This document shows positions 23,501 to 35,236 of a stretch of DNA of 62,989 nt, in pieces. The position numbers were made by a program, and so were the translations under genes. The notes under the pieces were generated by a model. The model searched no databases. It was given only the letters and a program-made list of their open reading frames with translations, and was not told where the DNA came from. Source of the stretch: Gnetum montanum (taxonomy: Eukaryota > Streptophyta > Gnetopsida > Gnetales > Gnetaceae). The DNA is taken from the NCBI GenBank assembly GCA_015680685.1, contig MNCI01000596.1, forward strand, positions 357,612 to 420,600. The letters run 5' to 3'. Each line of letters opens with the position of its first letter. Position 1 is the first letter of the stretch.

Positions 23501-25200
23501 TGCTTCTATTATTTTCCCTACATATTTCAAACCTCATGAAATATGATAATCTCTAATAGAAATAACTAAGCAATCTCTTCTACACTAGATGCAACTTTTG
23601 TAGACAACAAGTAGGAATATTTGATCAAAAGATTCATGACTAGAAGAAAAAAATCTTTCTCACTTTTAGCACAAGGTAATGAAATCCATGCAATTGTTTC
23701 CCATTTTCACATTGGAATGGTATGTGAGTGAACATAACCATTAGGCATTTGATGTTCTATTTTATTCTATTAGTACACCAAACACTTAAACACATACTTT
23801 CCAAATAATCTCTTTGTTCTAGGCCACCAATACTACCTCTTGATGTTCTGATACATCTTCTTACTCCAAGATGCATCTAATGCTTACTCAAGTGCACTTT
23901 ATTAAGTAGCTTATGTCTAACTACAACTAGCACATATACTTTGCCTTTAAATCTTAACATGCTAGAACTATCAAAAAAGAATACTATATCCTCTATAAAA
24001 AGAGTTACAACCTTCTAATGATACCAAGAATTTGAGATGTGCTGAGATCTTATATCATCCTTTAAAATAGGTAAGATAGTAAGATGATAGTGTTTCCTAG
24101 CTATCCTAGGTAATGTATCTACACCCTTGCTACCTTTTCTAGGATGATACTAAACTATGAAATTATAATTTGCAAGAAGCTCCACATACCTTCTCCATCT
24201 TATATTTAACTATGGTTGATCTATAATATACTAGAGGCTCTTATGATCTATCTAGAAAGTAATCTGTTCTCTATACAACTAATGCCTCCAAATATTAAGA
24301 GTAACGATAATGACACCAAGATCTAGATCATGATCTAGATATCTTATCTTATAATATTTTAGTTATCTAAAGGCATAAGCCATCACTTTACCATCTTGCA
24401 TGAGAACTTCTCCTAAATCTTCTCCTAAAGCATCTATGTAAACATCAAAACACTTTCCAAGAACTTGTAAGATTAAGTTAGATTTTAAGGTTAATCGCTT
24501 CCTTAATTTGTCAAAAGCCTTATGACAAGCATCTATTCAAGATAAAATAAAGTTTTTAAGAAAATTATGTTGAGATATAATAATCTTAACTACAAACCTT
24601 TTGTACTAACCTGGTAGACCCAAGAAACTCCTAACTTTATTTACTATAGAAAAAATAGTCTAATCTTTAATTACTACTATCTTGGAAAGATCCACAACTA
24701 ATCCTACTCCTAACATTACACAACCAAGAAACTATATCTCTTTCTTATTAAATGCACACTTAAAAGCGTGAACATATAACCACTATTCTCTCAAGTATTG
24801 CAACAATGTTCTCAAATGCTCCTTATGCAACTCTTCATTGTTAGAGTAAATCAAAATGTTATCGAAAAAGATAATAATAATTTAAACTAAGTATGAATGT
24901 AACATAATGTGCAAGATAAATAATAGTACATTAGAAAGTCTAAATAACATCACTAAGAATTCATAGACCATATCATATCCTAAAAGGTTTATTAGATACA
25001 TCCTTCTCTCTCACCCTAACTTGGTGATAACCAAATTTCAAATCAATCTTAGAAAATAGCTTATCTTCTCTTAGTTGTTTCAATATATTATCAATCTATT
25101 GGTGACCACTTTAAATGTCCTTTATGTTTCCAAGATTATAGTCCATGGCTTAACAACTAAAATTTCTTAAACATGAGTTCTATAAAACTTGAATTTTAGT

Positions 25201-26219
25201 GCTTATTGGTTTCTAGCAACACTAGGTCTCAAATGCTTCCAAATAAGACTCATTAGTTGTATCAAAAATGTGTTTTTAGGTTTATACCTATTATAACTAT
25301 TATAATACCTTAAATTTTTAATAACAAATTATAGTTTAATAAAGGGACTCAACTTTCAAAACTTTAACTGTAAGCCAAAATAATTTCCAACTTTATCAAA
25401 GTAAACTTACTCCATATGGTATTAATCATAAGCTACATGTACCAATTTTTTCTTCTATTCAATCTTTTAAAAACAATCCTACAAATGTACTACCAATCTT
25501 CCATAGAGAAAATTCCACAAGACGAACTAGGAAGAAGAAAAATCCAATGGTTTATAGTGTTAAAAAGTAGAATTAGATGAAATTTTAAACATTTAAAATG
25601 AGATATCACTAATTTGAAAGAACACTTCAAAATATGAAGTTATTCTAGTTAATCAATGACAAAAAAATTAATGAAACCTTGGCTATGACAAGTAATTTAG
25701 ATAACTCCAAGACATGAATGTAATGTACACTATGATTTTTTTACTACTATCTATGTCATAATCATAAAAAGGAAAAATAAATGTAACTTACAAATTAGAT
25801 GGAAAACCTAAATCAAATCTTATTTTAAAAATTCATTGTACAAAATTCATCCATATTATCCTTCAATCATCCCTCCCATTTTTTTTTACGAAAAGGTCCT
25901 ACCTTTATATAGTAAGACAAAAATGAATCAGTTATAACTATAAAGAAGTTTCAAAAAATAGTTATTGGGCTAAACTACTAGCAATTCTTTTCGCAAATGC
26001 ATCTTTAATAAATTGCAAATGTGCTAACTGCTATTAGATCTCTATTACAATTAGACTTTCTATGAAGAATTCTTTGACATGTTCATTTTCTCATTGAACC
26101 AAATTCTTGTAGTAACTTTGCTTGTATAATAATGACAATGTTTTGGCCACTTCTTTCATTTTAGCAATAGTAAATGATTGTACTATTTTTTCTTCTAACT
26201 ATTTTCCATTATTTAATTT
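25201..26219. other. no clear gene; possible decayed start of chromovirus pol
   Basis: It lies upstream (minus strand) of the RT motifs. A weak resemblance to the RT fingers region is visible just right of 25150. No protease, zinc knuckle or gag could be read. Confidence 0.35.
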
Positions 26220-28920
26220 TGGGGTGTTAATGGCATCAATTAGGTTTTTCTCATGCTCATGAATATCCTGAACTGTCACATCTAGATCTACCCTAACTTT
26301 TTGTATCCACTGAAATCGATGTATACCATCATTCATAGCATCATAAAGAAATTCAACCTCTAGTTTAGATAACTAATCTCTTTTAGCATTGGTCCAGTCT
26401 ACAAATTCAATAGTCCTTGCAACGGCTTAATTAAAAGGTTTCTTTCTACCTTTTGTTCTATCATGGTCATTAACTCATTCATGAAAAATTTAAAATTAGC
26501 CTCTTACTTCAAATTATGAGTTGAGATTCTATTATCTTTTCTGGCCAATTCTCACTATAATTCTACATTCTCCATCCTCAAGGCTTCTATACTAGCCTCT
26601 TTAATCTAAGATATCTTCATTTGGCCTTGATATTTATTTGTCAACACTTCAAATTATAATTGCATAGAATGATGCTAATTTTTTAGTCTCCCAATTTCTT
26701 GTTACTAATCTCTATTATATTCATCAGTAGTTTTACTACCAATAAATTTTCTACTAGTTCATGATGTGGCATGGTCCTCTTTGTTTTTCTTGTTTCTAAA
26801 TCTATATTTTTGTACTAAAGAGTAACTTATTCTTCAACCCTTGGGATCTTTGAATGTTGTTTCTAAAAAAATTTTCTTCCTTCATTAGTCTTAACTTTCA
26901 TAGATTTTGGCCCTCCCTTAATGATATATCTTGAAGGAAAATCAAACAAAGTCAAGGCCTTCTGTGATGTTGAAGTGCCAATGCTAGTGGTCATTATATC
27001 TAAAATTGACTAATCTTTTTCAAGCTACAATGTCTTCTTGCCAAAAAGAGATTGTAGTTGTCTCATTCTTTATTCTTTAACCTCTACATAACAAGTGAAG
27101 GCATCTAAAACTAATGCTTCATCTAGACTATCAATTTTCCATGAGAAAAAATTTTTATTTATTTTATCTAGCTAATCCTAACTAAACCATTTGGCCAAGA
27201 TGTAATAATCATCTCCAAACCATCTGCTGGTCAACAATTCTTCCCCTACACATTTTCCTTCTAGTAGAATGATGAAAGGAGTCCTAGTTCACCCTCTACC
27301 TATAGTTTGGTCATATTCACCAATTAATCATTCATCAAAAAATCCACAACATCATTTTCTTGGTGCTTATGGGTCTTCTTGAAATCCTTATTAGGATTAT
27401 AAAACCTATGTCTTCCTTCTGGAAATATTACCCTTTCAAATTTGGCCCTATATTCATCATGTGAGAGACATTTTCAAATTACCAAAAGCTGATTTGCAAT
27501 GAAAAAACCTATCTTGCCATGTTATCATGCTATAATGGGCTATTCTACAATTGCCTTCCTACCTCCAGAGCTACTAAATAAGGATCCACAAATCATTGTT
27601 ATTTCATTTACCTTTCTTCAAATCCACCTATAATAATTTCTGTGTAATGGGCTTGGAAAAATAGCTCTCCTTTATGTTTGACCTTGATCTCATCTACTAT
27701 GACTTACTTAACCCTTAGCACATCTCTGTTGATTAGAAATTGATACAAGAGTAGATAAACAACATTCATGAAGAATTCAAGGGTTTGAGCATCGAAATAA
27801 TACTTTTGGTATATAATAAGATAAAAGTAGTAGCAGGGCCATCTATTTTTTATTTATCTTTCTTTAATGTATTGGGGGAAAATAGGTCTAAATCTCTTAG
27901 GGTTGGAACTATGGCCAAAACATGGTCTAATAAAAAGAAACTTATATTAAACTAAGTATTATTGGCCATGGTGTCTACTATACTAGTATGTAACTAGGTG
28001 TTCATGAAATAAACTAGATGGAATTGCTTGTTGTTTTCAAAAATAGCTATAACTTTTAAATGTTGGATCGAAATAGAAGTAACATTAGAACTTAAATAAA
28101 TATTCAAAGTAGCAATAAAAATGCAATGACGGAACTTGAGTTCATTGAAGGTGGTAAAACTCTTCTTGTAGCCAAAAAATGTGAAAATGTTTAATCTTGC
28201 CATATGTAGCTCTTACTTATTTGCCAATATAATGTTCTCTACAATTACCACAATGTTCTCATTTTGACTATCTTATTTAGAGTAATTAGGCAAGGATATG
28301 CCATATAATTCATATCTTCACTTGGAACTAATATCTATTATTTGTTTTGATCTCTACTTGAATTTCATATAGTTTTATCTATACTTTGTTTTAGAGAAAA
28401 TCCAATTAATAACACCTTTAATTATATTGGCCCTAGGTTTGAAGCCAATTTTATATAGGCCCATAAATTAGCTTCTCCACTTATGCTCTTCACTAAATGC
28501 CTTTATATGAAACTATTGGAAATAATCATGATCAATATCATGGTAGAAAAGTGGTTCTAGGTCTTCCTCCTTTAGGTCTTGAAGCTTGAGATCTTCATTT
28601 GATTTTTCCCATCCCCACAAATAAAAAATTGATAAATCAAAATCCTATAAATATTCTGTTAGTGTTTGAACAAGCACATCCTAGAATAGCAAATTGGTTT
28701 CTTCCTTAGTTCTAATGTACTTCTTCATTATTGTGAGCATGTGGCCTACTAATTACTTAGATTACTTCAAGAATTCTAGATAACTCTTTACACTTTAACA
28801 GATCTACACAATCTCTATGAAATTTGCAAATGCTCTTTAGCAATCATATGCACAATGGAAATTGGTGTGAGGATTTACATACATATAAGAAGGATTTAAG
28901 ATGCAATCTCCTTCAAATGG
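26220..28920 (-). pseudogene. long decayed ORF of unknown function (ORF-X)
   Basis: Read on the minus strand, a protein-like sequence of about 900 codons can be followed with scattered stops and frame changes. Pieces include 'IPFEGDCILNPSYMYVNPHT' (near 28920), 'KEEDLEPLFYHDIDHDYFQ' (near 28570), an open stretch 28203-27994 'MARLNIFTFFGYKKSFTTFN', then 'KHKGELFFQAHYTEIIIGGF' (near 27680), 'MTTSIGTSTSQKALTLFDFP' (near 27000) and a Glu/Lys/Asn-rich tail. Composition is protein-like rather than random. I do not recognise a family. It may be the accessory ORF of another retroelement, by analogy with ORF2, or a captured gene. No LTR or RT is clearly tied to it. Confidence 0.5.
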
Positions 28921-28929
28921 ATTTTTGAT

Positions 28930-30459
28930 TTAATCATTAAACTTCCTCCATCAGTGTACTATGAATCCCACTTTCCTTGATCTTGATCCTTTTTATTTTA
29001 AAATACTAATGGATCTTTACCATGTGGTCATTTCTTTGCGATTCAATGAAATGGGGAAAATTGGTTTTTTCCTATTTAGACATATGATAATGGTTGTTCC
29101 TCCCATTTCATTTCATATCCTCTTTTATTCCATGTCTTAAATTAGAATAAAATAAATTTTACCCCAATTTTGTAGGGTAGAAGAAATGATGTTTTCTCCA
29201 TTTCAAGTTGTGTTACTGAAATGAGGTGGAATGTAATTTTTTTACTTTGGTCCATTCAATGAAATGGGAAAGTTTGCTTTTCCCTATTTGAGAAGTAGCG
29301 AAATGGTTATTTTTCCCATTTCAATTTTTAGAGTAATTGCCTATTAACTAGACTATGGGGGCCAGTTCTAGAATTCACGTTATATTCTGATGTGAACTTT
29401 TGCCTTTTAAATGGAATCTTGTGAGAAAATTCTATTCATTTTTTGAATTAGAAAATTACAATTTATCCCATTAGTGGACTAGAGAAAAATGGTAACCGTT
29501 ACACTTTACCTTACCGTGTTTTTTAAAATGGAATCAAAGTGAAGTGGCCAAATAGTTAAATGGACCAAATGTATTTTATCTCATTTTAGATAGTGGCTTC
29601 TTGGTCATTTTATCCATCTCAAACTTCTCGTAACCATTGTCCTTTGTAAATGGGAAAACTACACATTGGCCAAGTACCAAATGGAAAATTTTGATTTTAC
29701 TCCATTTGGAAAGTAAGATAATCATGATTTTAACAATTTCAATTTCAAGCCATATGTCTTGATCTATCTGAATTGGATAAAATGAACTTGAATGGAACTG
29801 TGACAAATGTGTTCCAGCCAATTTTTACTTTTCTCCATGGCTCAAATTGGGGGAAATTAACTCTGCTCTAATTTGAAAACTTGGCCAAAAACCCCTTTCA
29901 CTTTGTCATACTCATGCACCAATTCATTCAAAATAAATTTGAAACTAGCTTCTTGATTCAAGTTATCAATTGTGAATCTATTATTCCTTTTATTGAAATG
30001 AAATAAATATCAACTAGCTAAATAGCAAAATGAGAAAAATGAGTTTCATCAAATTTGGGAGATTAAGAAAATAATGTCTATTCCTATTTCATTTTTCTTT
30101 TGAGCCTTAAATTCATGTGTTTCTATAACGTGTATTGCATGGCACTTGAATTGGGGCAAACTAAGCTTTTTCCATTTCAAAAATGGGAAGAAATGAAGAT
30201 TCTTCATCTCAAATTTCATGTAATAAAACACTACCATCTTTTAAAATGAAAAAAAATAACTTGGCCAAATAGCAAAATGGGACGTATGGGTTTTATTCCA
30301 TTTCATAACTCAAATGATGGCTAATTTACCCATTTTACAATTTATTCTTTATATGCTTTGTGGACCAGGATGAAGAAAACTTTGACCAATCTTGATTTGA
30401 CTTTTTCTCTTTAATAACTACTTTGACCAATCCAAGTACACTAGGAACTTCCTAAAGTG
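28930..30459. repeat. diverged repeat region, possible ~120-bp period
   Basis: Recurring 'ccatttca', 'aaatggg' and 'ggccaaatagcaaaatgg' words. The last type occurs at about 29547, 29670, 30018 and 30262, spacings close to multiples of 120 bp. Around 29930-29990 the minus strand shows a partial second copy of the ORF-X tail (compare 'NEASFKFILNEL'-like wording with 'ANFKFFMNELMT' near 26490). No gene is supported. Confidence 0.4.
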
Positions 30460-30907
30460 CCTAGGACATGCGCTTGGTAATCCCAATGGTAGTACATGAG
30501 GTCCAAGATGTGTACAGATGATTAAGGGATGAATGCTCATCGCACTTAAGCTAGCTTAGACTCTCTTCACCCTTTTCCTCTTAGATTAATTAAAGTTATT
30601 TTCCATTACCTCTAGGAGTAGTACTAGTTTAGGACCACATCATACACCTCACTCTGGACTAAACCATACATGACAAAGCAAATACTAGTCTAGGTGGGAA
30701 GACAACGAATTGTGATCAATGAGTAACTGTCTAGATACCACAACTAGTCCATCTATGGAGTTCAACCGGATCATGTGTGAATGCTCATATTCGTATGGTT
30801 GAGTGTAGGGGTACCTCGTCACTCATCAGTTACCTTGTATTACCATGTAAAAAATGCTTTGCTTAAGGGTAACATCTCAAAAACTATAATACCATGGAAA
30901 AAATATG
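30460..30907 (+). repeat. duplicate of the element 3 right LTR end plus flank
   Basis: It aligns without gaps to 38704-39151 (448 bp each), with about 10 differences by eye. It includes the LTR end TCATCA (30823-30828) and the 79 bp that follow the 3' LTR in the genome. A piece of the right-hand flank therefore lies on the left of the same element. A 132-bp LTR end (30921-31052) follows and leads into the PBS. Confidence 0.9.
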
Positions 30908-31053
30908 AACTATGATCAATGGAAGACAATGAACTATGATCAATGAGTAACTATCTAGATACCACAACTAGTCCATCTGTGGAGTTCAACCGGATCATGT
31001 GTGAATGCTCATATTTGTATGGTTGAGTGTAGGGGTTCCTCGCCACTCATCAT

Positions 31054-31071
31054 TGGCACTGTTGCCAGGGA
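31054..31071 (+). promoter_or_regulatory. primer-binding site of element 3
   Basis: TGGCACTGTTGCCAGGGA, one base after the LTR end TCATCA. It resembles the Athila-type PBS complementary to the 3' end of plant tRNA-Asp, with three decayed positions. The assignment to tRNA-Asp is from memory. Confidence 0.75.
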
Positions 31072-31186
31072 CAGCGCTAGTTATCTAGATTAGTTATATC
31101 ATACAAGATCGGTATAACAAAGTATTCACAATAGATCTTTTAGAAAAGAAATTAATTTCAATTAAGTCACACACAAATTCACAATA

Positions 31187-33223
31187 ATGTCTCTCTCACA
31201 AGACTATGATAATGCAACAACCAGTAAGGAAATTCATTGGAGAACCAATGAATTATATGATGATGAAGACAAAGTTTGGAGTACTCAATCTGATGCAAGG
31301 ATCTCCTATGTACATAAACAAAGACAACATCATCCCAAATTACAAACTCATAATCTAACTAGTGATGATGAACCCCTACTAGCCACTAAGAGCCTAATGC
31401 ATATACAAGAGATTGTTTGAATATCTTGAAGTCATCGTAAGGAAAGCCATCTACCCAGGCTTAATTTAAACAGCTTTCCCAAATTTTCAAGGGGCTATGA
31501 TGTAGATTTGCAACATCATTTACAAGCCTTTCATAATGCCTATGCATGGAATAATATTGATAATGGGTGGCAAAAACATAAGCTCTTTCCTATGACACTC
31601 ATTGGCCAAGCAAAATTATAGTATAGGTCCTTAAGACCAAAATCAATTCAACATTGGCCGATAATGGTAGAACTCTTCACTAAAAGATATCAAACTTATA
31701 CAAGAGTGTCAACCTTGAGGAGACAAATCCAAGAGTGGAAACAAGTGCAACATGAACCCCTTGACATGGCCTTAGAAAGATATTATGCATTATTAAACAA
31801 TTGCCCAAGCCATGGGTTCTTCAAGGAAAGGCTAATTTACCATATCATGGATGGGCTCCATAATGAAAAAAGGGAAACCCTAGGGATGTATGCCCTAGGT
31901 CAACTATACGAGCTACAAACCCACTAATTTCAAGAGCTTATCAAGTGAATAGAAAATGAGGAAGAAGAAATGGCTAAATGGGAGAATGTTGAAAAATCTC
32001 AACAGGACCAAAATCTCAATTTAACAAAGGTCCATAACCAGGAAGAGGAGAAATCAACTCATCTCAAGGAGGTGGAATCATCTTTGCCAATACTACAATC
32101 ACTAGATGAAATTAAGGCAAAGATCAATAAGATGATGGAATGGATGCATGAAAAATGTGGAGAATAAACCAACACTATTAGAGGTACAATCATGACAAAC
32201 CAAGAAGCAGGATAAAATACCCTTAGACAATCAGAAAGAAGGGTTGAAGAGAATAAGAACTCAACTACTAATCATAAGTATCAATGTAACATTTGCCTCT
32301 ACGATCATCCCAAAGGTCAATGCCCAATCATGTCACATTTACATGAGCATTGGCAAAGAATGCTACATCCAGAGTTCGTACAAAAATACTATGTTCAATC
32401 ACAGTGGCAAAAATCCTAATCGTGGGGCAGGCCCACCTCAAACTGATCACACCCTTCATATCATCCGAACCCAAGCACTTATCATGTTTAGCATCCTGTT
32501 TCCCCAACCAAGTCAACATCTTCTATCTCACCACTTTGTTATTATTCTCCTAAGTAGTATCATCCTACATCCTTTCCAACAAGATTACCACCTCATGTGC
32601 CTTATACTTCTCCTCACCCTCAATATTCTCATCCTTCACCTCCTTCTACATCACCACTAATAGTACCAGAAGGTTTTGCACCATAGCACCAACCCACAAA
32701 TGTTACTTGTGCTACTACTATCAACCGTAGTGGGAATCCTCCACAATGTCGAAGGTGTCCCTTCTTTAGACATGATCATAGAAAGGAACAACATAGTTCC
32801 GATACCACTGCATCCTCCCACTCAACACAAGTCCAACACTGTGGTGCATCTTTCTCTTCAAACCCAACGCCTCGTGTTATCTTATCAAGGCCACCAATCA
32901 ATACTCCAACAACTATGTGGCCTAATGAATATAGCCACATAGGGATACATATCGATCCTCACATACCATCTTATAATCAAGAGTGCCATAGTGGGTAAAC
33001 TTTGTATCAATTAAACTCATCTTCTAACTTGCCCCACTATGTCAACTTTAATACATTGTGTGCATCCCAATTTGGATACATTCCAACCACCACATCAAAA
33101 GACACCCAGTGGTTTGGCTATGACCAGGTTCCAATATTTCCAAAATGCATGGATCCAACCATTCGATTTATTAATTCTCACCCTGATCAAAATTTTAGAT
33201 ATGAGGGATATCCCCTATTCTAG
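31187..33223 (+). pseudogene. gag: gag of element 3 (decayed)
   Basis: Starts MSLSQDYDN. The acidic leader is followed by the gag core at about 31460-31925: 'FPKFSRGYDVDLQHHLQAFH', 'LFPMTLIGQAKL', 'MALERYYALLNNCPSHGFF' and 'LIYHIMDGLHNEKRETLGMY'. A helical charged region (31970-32165) comes next. A zinc-knuckle-like CNICLYDHPKGQC lies at 32285-32323 with spacing C-x2-C-x3-H-x4-C. A second Cys/His cluster, CRRCPFFRHDH, lies near 32745-32780. The tail is rich in Pro, Ser, Gln and Tyr and stops after YPLF. Stops at about 31418, 31619 and 31925, plus frameshifts in the tail, inactivate it. The core is homologous to gag of the pol-bearing element 5. Confidence 0.85.
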
Positions 33224-35236
33224 CAAACAAAATTAATAAATGTTTTTCCTTTTCTATAAGTTTACAATTTTTTTTTTCTAGTTTTTCATCTTTTAATTTT
33301 TGTTTTATCTTTTTATTGGTTGGTTCATCTTTTCATTTATTATTTTATCTTTTTATCTTTTTATGGGTAATCTCACCTATGAATAAAACACTCATGTGAC
33401 TCGTTGGTTGAGGTGTTGTTCTATGCTATCAAGTCTCAGGTGACTAATCACTTAGATAATGAGCCCATCACATCCACATAACCATTCTATTAATAAGAGG
33501 TTCTACTCTAGGTACAATGATATTATTGACATCATTAAAACTTAAAGTAATTTTTTGCTCATTATGCCTAGAGCAAAAAATGATGGATTAAGAGGGAATG
33601 ACTAGGGTGTGACATCAAGGGAACTTGTGGATTCTTTTTGGTGACATCTGTCAAAGGTATCATGCAACCTGGTTGTACTAAGATCCTTGTAGATCTAATG
33701 AAAAATGGAAGTAAGAGTAATAAAGGCAATCAATCAAGAAACTCAATGTTATTCTAAGGGGTCCCACTGGAAAGACCTGCACCCATGCCTGAAGGTAGGC
33801 GACTTCTCTAGATTACACATTAAAGAAAGAAGAGAAAGAGAGAGTGTGCCAAAAAAAAAATTTGTCGCAAAGAAATTCCAACTCACTCCTCCCTTGAACA
33901 AAATGCCAAGTGATCATACACCTTGTTGTCATGGTGCTCTTATGGTTATCCATCATTGGATAAAATAATGCAATGTCACTGATCAAAGGAATGGACTTGC
34001 TCTTGATTTTGGAGAGAAAGGCTAATGACATGTTAATCATGCCCTAAACTCAAGATTTATTGTGCCCTGGGTCAGTTACCTCATGTCCCAATCTCTACAA
34101 TCCCTTCTACCATTCGTCTCATCTTGTTGTTCATGAATTCGTGACTCGTGTCTTGTGTTGCATAGAATTCGTGCCTCATCACAGTAGTATCAACATGTGT
34201 GTGTTTTGTGGAACTAGTTTGGATTACATTTAACCCTTTTAGTGCCTACAAACATTTTTAGGTGTAATTACATAAGGGCATCATAGGTAGGAACCTGCTT
34301 TGGAGAGGACCCACTTACATAACCTTTGTAATTTGCACTCATTGCACATCATCACCACATCATTTTATACCCTCCAAGTACTTCATTGCCAACATATTCT
34401 TTCCCTTATCATCCCTCTAATTCAAACGTTCCTATGTACCAACACATGTCCTTTCTTCTCATCCTATTCATAAATTTTATTGTCAGATTCTACCTCATTA
34501 TACCCTTTGTGCCTTCCGGTCTATTCCATGTTACCCTGAACCTCTAAAATTAACCTCAAATCCTTCACTTTTGGCCTTAGAATTTTAAAAATTCATCAAT
34601 TTTATTAAGTACCCTATTTTAAATAGGTCACGATATCCAGTACCCAATATCGGGTCAGACACGATATCGAGGCCACACTATCGGGCACACAATATCGCAT
34701 CAACAAAAACTATATATATGGACAACCCCCCCCCCCTCCCCCCTACACACATCAACATCACTTTCAACTATTCACGCAGGGGGAGTTTTTCAAATTTTAT
34801 CCACGAACTTGCTAACTTGCACACCTCTCATCCAATAGCCCTAACTTAATCGCTAGCACTCCAATTTCCATTCTAATCAAACCTATTTGACCCCAAAGTG
34901 GTCAACTTAGTCATGGGGGAAGGGTACATTCTCAGTTGTGTATAAATTTTTTGAAAATCATCATCACCCAAAGGATACTATAAAGGGTAATTAACCATCA
35001 AAATGTTAAACATGTTGCCAAAATCAATTTTATCTCTTCACCCATACCAGGAGAGTTAAATTTTGAAGCCACCTAATCAAATTGGGCCCAAGATCAAACT
35101 TTTAGAGGACATTTCCATAAAATTTCCTAACTCTAAATAACACGAAATAAGAAACAAACCCATTAAAGGTAAAAAGTAAGGTATAAATCAAATTTTGTAA
35201 GCAACCTTACTAATAATTAGCCCCATGTGATTGCAG
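33224..35236 (+). other. gag-ORF2 spacer of element 3
   Basis: About 2 kb shared with elements 1 and 2. Conserved blocks near 33395-33420, 33785-33810, 33900-33965 and 34075-34230 survive without a shared long ORF. This suggests constraint at the RNA or DNA level, or simply recent common descent. The second half holds the promoter-like array (34632-34722), a C-tract (34726-34743) and, at its end, TTACTAAT followed by TTGCAG just before the ORF2 ATG. Confidence 0.65.
34632..34722 (+). promoter_or_regulatory. internal GATATC array with TATA box upstream of ORF2 (element 3)
   Basis: Cores GATATC (34632), AATATC (34646), GATATC (34663), a decayed ACTATC (34677) and AATATC (34691) are spaced 14, 17, 14 and 14 bp. 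TATATATATG starts at 34711. It is made of the same 14-bp unit as the LTR U3 but lies about 520 bp before ORF2. A C-tract follows at 34726-34743. Read as a second promoter for ORF2; this is inference from the architecture. Confidence 0.55.

Larger units (their letters stand above)
21506..25200 (-). pseudogene. pol: chromovirus-type Ty3/gypsy pol remnant (RT, RNase H, integrase)
   Basis: Heavily stopped but clear when read on the minus strand. RT: about 25130-24850, with 'LFSKIDLKFGYHQVRVREKD'. RNase H: about 24400-24105, with 'LQDGKVMAYAF', 'DHKSL' and 'VELLANYNFIV'. Integrase N-terminal part: about 23850-23520, with 'QNKIEHQMPNG' and 'KWETIAW'. Integrase C-terminal part: about 21960-21560, with 'FQEILGT' and 'TDGQTKRTK'. 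These fit the chromovirus lineage from memory. The integrase halves are separated by about 1.5 kb of unrelated sequence with a minisatellite. No LTRs of this element were recognised, and element 2 abuts its left end. Confidence 0.8.
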
